Source: Euonymus europaeus
Taxonomy: Eukaryota; Streptophyta; Magnoliopsida; Celastrales; Celastraceae
Reading direction: 5' to 3'
Length of the DNA stretch: 64,000 nt
Assembly (NCBI GenBank): GCA_963580455.1
Contig: OY756958.1
Coordinates: 26,982,501-27,046,500, forward strand
This document shows, piece by piece, positions 25,399-35,734 of the stretch. Under the pieces are notes generated by a model, which was not told the origin of the DNA, made no database searches, and saw only the letters and a list, made by a program, of their open reading frames with translations. Position numbers and translations under genes: made by a program. The number at the start of each line of letters is the position of its first letter. Position 1 is the first letter of the stretch.

Positions 25399-25620
25399 TT
25401 CTCCCACAATATTCACATGGGCACAGTGCTCATCTACCACTCCCACAACAAAAAAAAACATGTCCACAGTATACTCACCTACCACTCTGAAAATATTCAC
25501 ATGCCAATTGTGCTTACCTACCTCTCTCACAATATTCACATGGCCACAGTGCTCACCACCTACCTCTCACACAATAATCGCATTGCCACAGTGCTCACCT
25601 TCTAGTCTCATCTACCACTC
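25399..25620. repeat. Degenerate tandem repeat of about 35-40 bp, about five copies
   Basis: Units of the form CACAATATTCACATGGCCAC followed by AGTGCTCACCTACCTCTC repeat with variation just upstream of the transposase-like frame. The units are too diverged and have no unique spacers, so this is a simple transposon-internal array. Confidence 0.7.
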
Positions 25621-25685
25621 TCTATATAATGATGTGATGCAAATCAAGATTATTCATCTCTCAGTAACAATTATCATTTGCATCA

Positions 25686-26351
25686 ATGAGGCCCTTTATC
25701 AAGAAATTCATCTTTAACTCATTATCAAGCTCTTCCTCTGATGATGAGGTGGAAGATGCACTCATCCTTGAAGCAGAAAGACTGAGCTTGGAAATGAGCA
25801 GGGGATCAACATCACGTGAACGGCGTTTATACATTGATCGAGGATCCACACAAGGCCATGAGCGACTTTTCAATGATTATTTTGCTGAAAATCCAGTGTA
25901 TCCTAATGATCGATTTCGAAGAAGATTTCGTATGAGTCGAGATCTATTTCTTTGTATCCAAGAAGCAGTGGAAGCTCATGATCCTTATTTCCAACAGAAA
26001 AGAAATGCCGCTGGAAAATTAGGATTATCTTCACTACAGAAGATAACAGCTTCGTTAAGAATGCTTGCTTATGGTGTAACCGCAGATTTCATGGACGAGT
26101 ATGTTAGGATTGGAGAATCCACAGCTATAGCCAGTTTTACTGGGCCACATTTGAAACCAAAAAGAGCTGAAAATCCGCAGCACAACCAAAGAGAAGAACC
26201 TGCCCGAACTTGCACCCCAACCCTCCAAAACCAAAAGAAAAATACAAGAAATAAACCACATCAAACAAAGCTACTGTCAGCCAACACCAGAGAAGTAACA
26301 AAACCAGCTACTGCAAAGAAATTTAAACCAAACAAAGAAAAAAAAAATTGA
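25686..26351 (+). pseudogene. PIF/Harbinger (ALP1-like) transposase, N-terminal fragment
   Basis: From the ATG at 25686 the first roughly 150 residues match the N-terminal part of plant Harbinger transposases. The recognisable motifs are FNDYFAENPVYPNDRFRRRF, PYFQQKRNAAGKLGLSSLQK and RMLAYGVTADFMDEYVRIGE. After ESTAIAS (about 26140) similarity stops and the frame continues into Lys/Asn/Thr-rich sequence with no DDE nuclease residues. The catalytic domain is therefore missing and the product cannot be an active transposase. Confidence 0.8.
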
Positions 26352-27025
26352 GAACCAGCGCAAATAAAGGGAGGTTCCACAAATAAATGAATCATTAGAC
26401 AGAGTCAAACAAGTGTCCAAATATGCTACCAACATTCAGAGCTTAATTATAATATGAAGCTCAGTAAAAAATTGCTCAAAATGATAGGTGCAACTTCATC
26501 AACAGAACAAAAGGATTCAGAATTTCTCAACATGATAAGCAAATTGACAACTCCATACTTTTCTAACTAAAAGTCAATTGAAAATGACAAAGGGACCCAA
26601 ATGACCAATTGGCTTGAACGTGGATGGAATCTTCATATGAATGCTTTCCTGCGTATTTTTCTTGGTCTTGGCATTGATTAGCCTTCATTCTTCACCTACC
26701 TTCTTTAGAGTTTATTCTCAAACTTCCTCCTCTTAATCTCTGACTGCATCATTTTCAGTTTTTTTTATCTTCCACAATTCATGCGTTTCTGTTTTATGAC
26801 CAGATTTTTTTTTTCATTTCAAATTGTTCTCTGGACTTTTTATCAATATGATACAAGCATAATGGGTATTCTGCCTCAAATAGTACAGCCAAAATCCAAA
26901 TCATAAATCAATGATTTCAAGTTAACAAGAAACCACCAATGGATATCTAGGGTTCACAAAACACCAAAAAATCCTAATCAAAATGAATATCTTTGAGACA
27001 AGCTTGAGGAGAGGAGAAATGATAC

Positions 27026-27121
27026 CTGGTCGATGAAGATTGAAGACGACGAACCTGGAGAAGAGCTGGAGAGAAGAAGAGCGCCGGAGAAGATGAAGAG
27101 GAACACCACAATCGGGTACAT
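27026..27121 (-). other. Orphan signal-peptide-like exon
   Basis: On the minus strand an ATG at 27121 opens MYPIVVFLFIFSGALLLSSS and a serine-rich stretch, ending IFIDQ before a GT donor (27025-27024). It looks like the first exon of a secreted protein, but no continuing exon is recognisable downstream on that strand. It lies inside the presumed Harbinger element and may be captured host sequence. The call is weak. Confidence 0.25.
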
Positions 27122-27405
27122 ACGAGAGAGGAGAGAGAGTGTCAAATAAATGAATTTTTTATTAAATGGAGAAGCTACAGTTGTTACACACATGTAGGTA
27201 ATTACTGTAGATGTTATCCAATTTAGAGAAAGCCTAGATAATCTGATGGAGTGATATTTATTATCAATTTCTTGAATTTGTTCTTTAAAAAGGAGAAGGA
27301 AGCAAGTTTAGGTAATCTGATGTGAATCCTCTAAAATTTTGTTTTTGCAATAAAAAAATAGTTTTTATTTTTTTTGTTGGGCACTGGAACAGCTGGCAAA
27401 GGGTT

Positions 27406-27729
27406 CAATTGTAATTACATATACCAACAATGGTGATTAAATTTCAATATTTTTTAAAAAATATTGAGAAAATCTTTAAATAAAAGAAAGCCAACAGAGA
27501 GTGGTGGAGTGGTAACTGGGAAGGAAGTCGCTCCCATTGAACAAACGCGTATGGCCAGTGGAGACCAGATCAGAAATTGGGTTCCCGCCCCCTGTTAATC
27601 TGTCTCTCTCTCTGTGTCACTAAAGTATCATTATCTCCCTCCCTCCCTCCCTCCCTCTCTAAAACTTCAGCAAAAGATTTCCAAATGAAAGACAAGCTCT
27701 AGCTTTCTCAAGAAGAAAAATTAGTGGTG
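27406..27729 (+). promoter_or_regulatory. Promoter and 5'UTR of the O-fucosyltransferase-family gene
   Basis: The stretch contains CT-rich tracts (TCTCTCTCTCTG near 27604 and a (CCCT)n run near 27638-27657) typical of plant core promoters and leaders. The gene's ATG follows at 27730. Confidence 0.45.
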
Positions 27730-30700
27730 ATGGCGAAATGCAAGAAGCAGCAATCTTATATCTCAGTCCCATCTCAGATAATCAACTCTTTGTCATCTTC
27801 TTGCCTCCAATCTCTCCTTGAATCACCAAAGAAGTCATCAAAGAATGGCAAAAACAAGTTTTTTGGTATCAGCTCGTACAAAAGACCAAGACTTTGGTTC
27901 TTTACCCTATTTTTCTTTGGTCTTTTTGGAATGCTAAGGTTTGGGATCAAGCTTGATCCTTTGACCCCATTCTCTCCATACCTATGTTTCACAATCCAAT
28001 CACAAGTCTCGACTTCAAATGGATACTCAATGCCACGGACAGGACACGGTGACAAAGAGGAGTTTTTGACCTCCAATGGTTTTGCAAAATCAGAGGTAGT
28101 TACCGCTCCAAACAGTGGAAAGAGTGACTCAAAAGCTTTTATCTCAGATAGGTATGCGGAAAAGTCAGGTAAGGACGTAGAGAGTGAGTTTTGGAAGCAG
28201 CCAGATGGGATGGGGTACAAGCCTTGCTTGGATTTCAGTAGGGATTACAGGAGAGGCAGCCAAGGGATTGTCAAGGACAGGAGAAAGTATCTAATGGTGG
28301 TGGTTTCTGGAGGAATGAATCAGCAAAGGAATCAGATTGTTGATGCTGTGGTCATTGCCAGGATCCTTGGTGCTGCATTGGTTGTTCCCATCTTGCAAGT
28401 CAATGTCGTTTGGGGCGATGAAAGGTAACAGAAGATACAGCTACCAATTCCCTCTTTCTGTTCAAAGATTACTTTCTGATTTACTGTTCCTTTATCAATC
28501 AAATTTCGCTGCGAATTGGTACTGGATTCCACTGTTTTAATGACTTCATGCTATGTGACTTAGCCCGTAAGCCGATATAGTTTATTTTTTTCATGAATGT
28601 TCAAGGTTTTTTCCTTGTTATGTGGTGGTTGCAGTGAATTTTCTGATATATTTGATTTGGAGCACTTTAAGAGAGTTCTGGCCAATGATGTGCGGATAGT
28701 TTCTTCATTGCCTTCTACACATATAATGACACGGCCAGTCGAGGAGAATCGCACTCCACTTCATGTCACCCCTCAATGGATTCGTGCTCGTTATCTTAAG
28801 CGGGTAAGATATGTTGCTCAACTTGTACTTTAGAAAGCTGCTTTGGCTTGTTTTTAGTTGCTGCTTGTATTTAGAAATGTAGACTACATTAGTATATCAA
28901 CCTCAGAAGAAAGAATCTTTGCAATGTCTACCTAATTGCTTCGATATTTTCAATTTTAGGGCTATATGTCTGATCAATTGCCTAGAATGTTGTAAGTAAA
29001 TTTTCAATTTGTTAGGGGATGGTTTGTTTGAATGGAATATTTTACTATATGTAGAGTTTACTACCTTAAACCTAATGACCTATTCAAGGTGGAGCTGATG
29101 CTTAAAGCAACCAATTGTCATTTTTGGACTTTATCTTAATATGTTTATTTCCTCATATGGAAGTTGCTAAAACTTGGATACTTCAAGAAGAATTGATACA
29201 GTCGATGCCAAGCAACACAACGGTATTGATTGTGTCTATTTTTGGCTTTGCAGCTTAACAGAGAAGGTGTTCTACTCTTACGAGGTCTTGACTCGAGACT
29301 CTCTAAAGACCTCCCTTCGGATCTTCAAAAGCTACGATGCAAGGTATTGACAATGTTACTTTCTCATTTTCTTCATATATTTATCGTTTTGGTTTCTAAT
29401 TTCACGTGAGCCTTATCAATCGCCTGTCTTGCAAAAATGTGGAAGTTAGATTTTACTTGGAAAGTCGTTGGACCTTTTGAATCGAGATACTCATACTATA
29501 TATATTTTTTTGCAATCTAGCTGGCCCTTTTGGTGTTTAATACAAAAATTTTGTCCCACGAGTGAATAATTTCTAGTGTTGCATTATAACTTCCAAATTG
29601 TCTCCAGCCTTTTTCTTTAGAGTGTTGAACTAATATCTGATTTATTATAAAGAGTGCGTGAAACTCGAACATCTTTTGCATCTGAAATTTTAATGTAATT
29701 TTTGTCAAGTTGTAAATATAATAGATTCTAATTTCTGCTCTGTTTTACATTAGGTTGCCTTTCATGCATTGAGATTCGCTCCCAAAATCTTGGAGCTTGG
29801 CAACAAGCTTGCAGAGAGAATGCATAGTAAGGGGCCATACCTTGCTCTTCACTTACGGATGGAGAAAGATGTGTGGGTGAGGACTGGTTGCCTTCCTGGT
29901 TTGGGTGAAAAGTATGATGAGATGGTAAACAATGAAAGGAAACAACGGCCTGAGCTCCTAACTGCAAGATCGAATATGACTTACCACGACAGGAAGCTTG
30001 CTGGTCTCTGCCCCTTGAATGCATTGGAAGTAACCAGGTAAGAATCAACATCCAACATATGCTATTCACTCTGAATATTTGTCTTGCAATAGCTGGCTTA
30101 GGTTCCTATGCTTCTCCGATATAATGGACTGAACACTTTGCAAATTTCAGGCTCCTTAAAGCTCTAGGAGCTTCAAAAAATGCGAGAATATACTGGGCTG
30201 GAGGGCAACCATTGGGTGGCAAAGAAGCTTTGCAACCATTAACCAAGGCATTCCCTCATTTTTATAACAAAGAAGGCCTTGCCTTGCCTGGTGAACTTGA
30301 ACCTTTCGCAAACAGGGCTTCCTCTATGGCTGCCATTGATTATATAGTTTCCGAGAACAGCGACATTTTCATGCCATCTCATGGGGGAAATATGGGCCAT
30401 GCACTTCAGGTACTGTTATATTCACTTGTCAATATCTTTACTATTGTTATCAAAGAAGTGTCTGCTATCCAATACTTTTAGTTATTAGTATCCACTCAAT
30501 AGGTGGTTTACAAGCATGTGATCATGAACTTGTCCAACAGTTCCTTTTTTCCCCTTCTCTCTCTGTCTCTCTGCTGCAATGCTCGAAGCTCAAAACATTT
30601 TTTGTTGGTTCTACAGGGACAGAGAGCCTATGCAGGGCACAAAAAGTACATAACCCCAAACAAAAGACAGATGCTCCATCATTTCCTCAATACTTCTCTC

Positions 30701-30853
30701 CCTGAGGCGGAGTTTAACAGAATCATAAAGGATTTGCACCGCGAGTCCTTGGGGCAGCTAGAACTAAGGACTGGCAAAGCTGGAAGGGATGTTACAAAGT
30801 ACCCAGTCCCAGAGTGTATGTGCAACGATTCACGCAGTCATTCTGTCTTGTGA
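27730..30853 (+). CDS. Plant O-fucosyltransferase-family protein (GT106/DUF246)
   Basis: The exons are 27730-28424, 28635-28803, 29254-29343, 29754-30037, 30151-30409 and 30617-30853, giving 577 residues. A short cytosolic N-terminus is followed by one membrane segment (LWFFTLFFFGLFGMLRFGI, about residues 55-73), as in a type II Golgi protein. The luminal domain carries family blocks MVVVSGGMNQQRNQIVDAVV, GAALVVPILQ, KGPYLALHLRMEKD, the RIYWAGG motif, and SDIFMPSHGGNMGHALQG near the end. HLRMEKD includes the arginine thought to contact GDP-fucose in the superfamily. Members are putative glycosyltransferases acting on wall polymers or glycoproteins. The acceptor cannot be read from sequence. 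Confidence 0.92.
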
Positions 30854-31473
30854 TTGAATGCTGAATTGTTTGCAAGCAATGACGATGATGAAAGAGATTG
30901 CCACATCGGAACAATTGATATTCCCTACTTAGTTCAGGAAGCCTGAGCCTTTTGAACAACTCGACGACGACAATGAGCCCTGTTGATGGTTCTTCGCACT
31001 GCGATTTTGAAGGCTGACTATGGTGAGTGTGCTCCTCCATCTGCAAGCCTCTCTCAATTTGTATGTAAGCATTTGAGGTTGTATGTATATTTATATACAA
31101 GTAGAATACCACATAAATTTTAGCATTCTTTAATTCGTTATAGGATTTTCCCCCCTTTCTTACAGTTTTTTTTTTTTTTTTTTGGGATACAACATATCAT
31201 TCTTTGTACCCGTTTGGATCAGCTTATAGTCTAGCGTATACTCTGTCACCCATACTCCAGACACTCTCAGTTTTTACGCTTTACAAGAGCTTATACTCTA
31301 TGAAAATACTCTGATCCAAACGGAGGCGTCAAATCCGCTTCGTGTAAATTCTATAGAAATAAAGCGATACCATTGATGATCAATGCAAGTGTTGCTAGCT
31401 TTTTGCAAGGTATTCTGCAGTCGGTCTTTAGCTCCATGACCATGCTTTTTCTTTGTTGTATGATTTACTCTAA
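30854..31473. other. O-fucosyltransferase gene 3'UTR and spacer
   Basis: This stretch lies downstream of the stop codon. It contains a poly(T) run near 31167-31182 and the full-length small MITE at 31210-31323, and ends at the TAA target site of the Harbinger element. No gene is seen. Confidence 0.45.
31210..31323 (+). mobile_element. Small MITE, copy 3 of 3 (best-preserved ends)
   Basis: A perfect 13-bp terminal inverted repeat, CCGTTTGGATCAG at 31210-31222 and CTGATCCAAACGG at 31311-31323, encloses sequence shared with the copies at 6189 and 17317, including GACACTCTCAGTTTTTACGC. Its length is 114 bp and it has no coding content. No obvious target duplication is visible. Confidence 0.82.
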
Positions 31474-32055
31474 GGCCATCCACAGCAGCCACTGCAAATG
31501 GAGTCTCTACGCTGAATTGAAGATTCGTGTGAGCTGTTTTGCGAAATTTCATCCCACAGCAGCTACTGCACAGTAATCTCCATCTTGTTGTCTTGCTACA
31601 GTTCCACGGGAAGAGTCGCGCTCAACTGTAGCTACGCCATTCTTCTTTTAACATTAAAAAATTCTTCTCGACCCTCTCTCTCAACTCTCGCGCCAATTTT
31701 CTGGGTTCTTCTCAACCCCAACAGTATCGCTCGCGCCAATCATCGTCCAGGTATCTCATCCTTAATTTTTGGTTCGATTATGGAATCATCGTCCATTTGG
31801 GCTTTTGATTATGAACTAGGTTTCGATTTGGTAACTTTTGATTATGGAACTGGGTTTCGATTTGTTCTTGATGGTTGATCTATTTCTATTTTCGAAGCAC
31901 TGTTGTCTTTTTCTCCATGAGATTTTGATAGGTGGTGTTGTGTTCTTGTGTGGGTGATGTCAATGGGTTCTCTTTATGTTTGTTGGGAGAAGCAGCTTGA
32001 ATGCGTTTGTTGGGAGAAGCAGCTCTGGTTATTGAGCTCATTTATGATGCATTCT

Positions 32056-32213
32056 AGGTGTTCGACTAATTGTCTCACAGTTTTAGAGCAAACAAAATAT
32101 CACTGCATCACTCAGCGATAGAGCAAACTAGAGCAAATTAGGTGTTCGACTAATTGTCTCACAGTCAAAACAAACAATAGGTTACTGCATCACTTAGCGA
32201 TAGAGCAAACAAA
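32056..32213. repeat. 84-bp tandem duplication within the Harbinger element
   Basis: AGGTGTTCGACTAATTGTCT begins at 32056 and again at 32140. Both copies continue through CACTGCATCACTCAGCGATA-like sequence with small indels. A second 50-bp-period duplication (TTGTTATAGTATATTGAGTT) lies at 32371 and 32421. Confidence 0.75.
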
Positions 32214-32532
32214 AGATCAAATGCCCGTACAAGTTCCTTTTAAATTTTGTAGTAAATGGGGTGACTCTTATTCATTCTTAATGCAATCCAGGGGCACAAA
32301 AATCCAATTACAGCTTTTGATAATATAATGCATGTCTTCACGACATTGGCTTTTGCTTTTACTTTTAATTTTGTTATAGTATATTGAGTTGCTACATGCA
32401 ATCTAGCTTTTACTTTTGCTTTGTTATAGTATATTGAGTTGCTACATGCAATATACACACAAAATAACAATATTATGAATCTGTTTGTGATATCACGTGT
32501 GCTAATTAATTTTGACTTCAGTCAATGTAGGT

Positions 32533-32748
32533 ATGGATAATCAGTATATTGAAGATTTTAATCCATTCCAAGAGGAATCCACACAGGATGTGCATTTAGT
32601 GAGCTCTCATGAGGAAATTACTTCTCCAAAAAAGACTCGGGCAAGCACTCAGAGACCGAGCAATCGTGGAGGTAACTTCTCCATTGACGAGGACAAGAAC
32701 TTGGTTTCCGCTTGGTTGAACACAAGTATGGATGCTACAAAAGCATAA
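32533..32748 (+). pseudogene. Harbinger ORF1 (Myb/SANT-like) protein, N-terminal fragment
   Basis: The frame opens MDNQYIEDFNPFQEE and contains RGGNFSIDEDKNLVSAWLNT, the start of the Myb/SANT-like DNA-binding region typical of plant PIF ORF1 and NAM-associated C-terminal-like proteins. It stops after 71 residues (SMDATKA), where family members continue through the rest of the tri-helix. It is best read as a deletion remnant carried by the non-autonomous element. Confidence 0.75.
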
Positions 32749-33509
32749 TGAAAGTACAAATTATCTATCACATAAATTATTTATTAATATCAACAACTAA
32801 ATAAAATAAGAAAGTATTAATATTAATATCATGTTATTACTATAATAAATATGATAAGGTTTGATCTTTGTAATAAATAGTGAAATAGATTGAGTTTAAT
32901 TAAATGAAAAGTGATGGTAGAAATGAATATTTAAATGATTTAGAGTATTGATTTAGAGTAACTGATGTACGTTGTTACTATTTCAAAAACTGTAAATTGG
33001 TAAAAAAGTGTATGTTTACTGGAATTTAGAGAATCTGTTAAGAGATGCTGCTGTGGATGGTCTAAGCTGATAGAAATCCATGTGTGAAATGTGCATGAGT
33101 ATTTGAAGTGGGGAAACTGTCACATGTTCATTTTAACTACTCGAAAGTTTAGATAAGTGATGAGTTTGTAATGAATTCAAAAATATTGTGTGCAAAATGG
33201 AATTTTTGAATTTTAAGTAATGCAAAATGAAATACGACATATCTTTTAGTGACCAAAAGTATCATTAATCGAATAAAATTGTGTGGACTAGTTTACATAC
33301 ATTGCAGACCATGTCTTGGTATGTATGGGTTAGGTACATCTACTCAAATTTAATTTCGCGGTTTAGATTATATTTATGATTGATTTGGTCATATCTCGGG
33401 GTGGATCAACTTTTGGGCAATTCTTTATCACCAAAAAAATATATATATACTACGGTTTGATTGCTATTTAAGAGTTAAACTTCGGTTTAATTGCGATTTA
33501 AAGGTTAAA

Positions 33510-34402
33510 GGGATAAATATCCTATTAGTCTCTGTATTTATATTTTTAGATCATTTTGGTCTCTCAATTATTTTTTCAGGTTAGTCAAGCTCTCAAATTT
33601 TCTAATTTAAGTTAAGTTCGTCCTTTTAGTCAAATTACGTCAAAAATTGATGATCTGACGACGATTAACTATTGATGTGTCATTAAATTATGATATATAT
33701 ATATATATGACAATTAACAATTAAATTATGACTGAATTAAATTACATATAAAAAAGATTAAAAATATAAAAAGAAAGTAAAGCACTGGCTTCCTCTCTAA
33801 AAACCATGAAACTACCAGTAGTTGTAGCTGATATGGCATCTTGGTACTGTCTAGTAGTCCTCTTAGGCTATGCTGTTTCCATTAATTAGAGATAATTCAC
33901 TTGTGGATCATTAATTAAATTACAAATAAAAAAGATTAAAAATAAAAAAGAACAAGAAAGTGAAGCCGTGAAGTTGGCTCATCGGACTGAGAGAGAGGGG
34001 AGCAAATGGAGGAAGCTAGAGACAAGCTTTTGATTGTTTCGTCGGAGCATAACCCTCACTCTTTGCTTTATTGGAATCACGTATGGAGGAACCCCTAAAT
34101 CCCAATTTTACACTTGGCCCAAAATCGCTGGATTATAAATTAATAAAAATCTAAATCTTCTGTTTTTTTTTTAATATTATTGACATGTGTTGTATTTTAA
34201 TTGATTGAATACACATATTTTCTATGTCACAATTTAAATTTTTTGAAAAATAGAACACATGAGCACTTTTTGACGGAATGTAAATAGAAGGATCAACGTG
34301 GTCTATTTTTTAAAATAGAAGAACTTCTTTGACCTGAAAAAATTTATAGGGGCTTAAGTGGCCTAAAAGTAAAAGTATAAAATTGTTTTTGATACTTATC
34401 CT
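33510..34402. mobile_element. Mutator-like element with a 9-bp target duplication
   Basis: The left end GGGATAAATATCCTATTAG and the right end (AGGATAAGTATCAAAAAC in reverse complement) begin imperfect TIRs of roughly 130 bp that share an ATTTTTTCAGGT block. A perfect 9-bp direct repeat AAGGTTAAA flanks them at 33501-33509 and 34403-34411, as expected of MULEs. The interior has no transposase. A short frame MEEARDKLLIVSSEHNPHSL near 34005 may be captured host sequence, but I do not recognise it. Confidence 0.85.
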
Positions 34403-34765
34403 AAGGTTAAATCTCATTTGATCGTTGTTTCACATGAACCGAACAGTCTGGCCAATTCTCATCGAGCGAGTGTAATAGGAATTGGAGATGCGCTCCATAG
34501 AACAACCATATCGATAAGGCGAAAGTAAATGGCAGAGAACAATGACGTAAGGAAGGCAACTAAGACGAACAGTTTGGCATAAAACGACGCCTTTTTCGTA
34601 CCATAGCACAGTATCAGTCGCGCTTTTGTTGATGAATAATTTGTACTCTTCACGGGAGGGCTTCGTTTCTTTCAAGATTATATATAGGTAATGATTGATC
34701 GATTGATTTTCATATCGACTAATATCGATGATTTGAAAGACGGTAGGACACGATATTAAAAACTA
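34403..34765. other. Spacer between two transposons
   Basis: A minus-strand frame (complement of about 34459-34653) reads a hydrophobic stretch, SFYAKLFVLVAFLTSLFSAI. I do not recognise it and it lacks a supported gene structure. It could be a relic exon. Confidence 0.3.
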
Positions 34766-35559
34766 GGGATGACAACGGGGCAGATTGAGCACGGATCAGG
34801 GGTGCTCGGGTACCGCCCCGAACATAAAATCCAATGATCCGATCTGCGGGGCAGATTTGCCCGATGCGCATCAGCCCCGATCTGCAGAGCCTTGACCCGA
34901 TAACTCTTTTGTCTAATCGTTTACCCTATTGACTTAACCATTTCCTAATATTATTAACATAACCATAACTTAAGAAATTCATTAAAGTCTAACTGTGTAT
35001 CATAACTCTAAAGTCAAAACTCAAACCCTAAACTATAGTCCATAAATCATAAATTAAGAGAATCACAACCATAAACCCTTTAAATTTTTAATAAATAATA
35101 ACATCTTAAATCTTCAAATCAAAACATGCAACATAAAGTCATAAAGTATAAACATTTCATGATTAATAACATTTTAAAATTCTTAACTTCTAAGCTTTCA
35201 AAACAATAAATTTAATATAAAGTATAAATATCTTACATCTCATGAGTGGTTAGTCATGAACTAATGATCTTAATTCAAATATTAACTATATAATAAATAA
35301 AATACATGTGTTATATACTTATATTAATGCATGTATAAATATCTTACATCCCCTAATATATATATATATATAAATATATATATATTAATTTGTATGTATT
35401 AGGGGCGGGTCACGGGACAGGGCAGATCAATGATTCGTCATCATCCCGATCTGTGATCGGATCAAAAAATTTGATCCGTATCCGCTGCATTACTCATTCG
35501 GATCGCATTATATTAGCGGATCGCATAATATCCGCGAGGGGTACAAATTGGCTTCCCTG
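34766..35559. mobile_element. Mutator-like MITE with a 10-bp flanking direct repeat
   Basis: TTAAAAACTA occurs at 34756-34765 and exactly again at 35560-35569. The element between starts GGGATGACAACGGGGC and its right end reads CAGGGAAGCCAATTTG in reverse complement. These are weak terminal repeats of the AGGGAtGaCAA type. Both subterminal regions are GC-rich and full of GATCGGATC and GATCCG blocks in opposite orientation, while the centre (about 34920-35400) is AT-rich. It has no coding content. Confidence 0.72.
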
Positions 35560-35734
35560 TTAAAAACTACGCAATGGACAAGTGACGTGTAAGGGCATTC
35601 TTAGTAACTCCGTTTTCCGTCGCTAACTCGCTATCGAGATAGGTATAAAAAAAAATATCGCACTCGAGAATCCGCACTCACAACTCTCTCTCTCTCCCAA
35701 AATTCTGCACTCGAGAAAACACAAAAAAACAAAA

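Larger units (their letters stand above)
25115..27405. mobile_element. Decayed PIF/Harbinger element (approximate ends)
   Basis: The left end, GATCATTTGCAGCAG followed by TTAACAGATTC, closely resembles the terminus of the better-defined Harbinger element at 31474-33062. A diverged inverted relative, GAACCCTTTGCCAGCTG in reverse complement, ends at 27405. ATCAGATTACCTA at 25210-25222 is mirrored exactly by TAGGTAATCTGAT near 27310-27322. The interior carries a transposase N-terminus (25686-26140) and unrelated sequence after it. No matching TAA duplication is seen, so the ends are provisional. Confidence 0.5.
31474..33062. mobile_element. Non-autonomous PIF/Harbinger element with TAA target duplication
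   Basis: The left terminus GGCCATCCACAGCAGC (from 31474) is matched by the right terminus, GACCATCCACAGCAGC in reverse complement, ending at 33062. TAA flanks both ends (31471-31473 and 33063-33065), the hallmark 3-bp duplication of PIF/Harbinger. Inside is a fragment of the element's Myb-like accessory protein (32533-32748) but no DDE transposase. The interior also has two local duplications (32056-32213 and 32348-32452). Confidence 0.88.

Noticed and set aside
31585..31878. 97-codon frame inside the Harbinger element
   Set aside because: It starts at a non-ATG codon and overlaps neither the ORF1 fragment nor any transposase motif.
34430..34675. Minus-strand frames of 64-81 codons between two transposons
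   Set aside because: One frame is hydrophobic, but I recognise no family, splice structure or promoter. It is noted only as a spacer.
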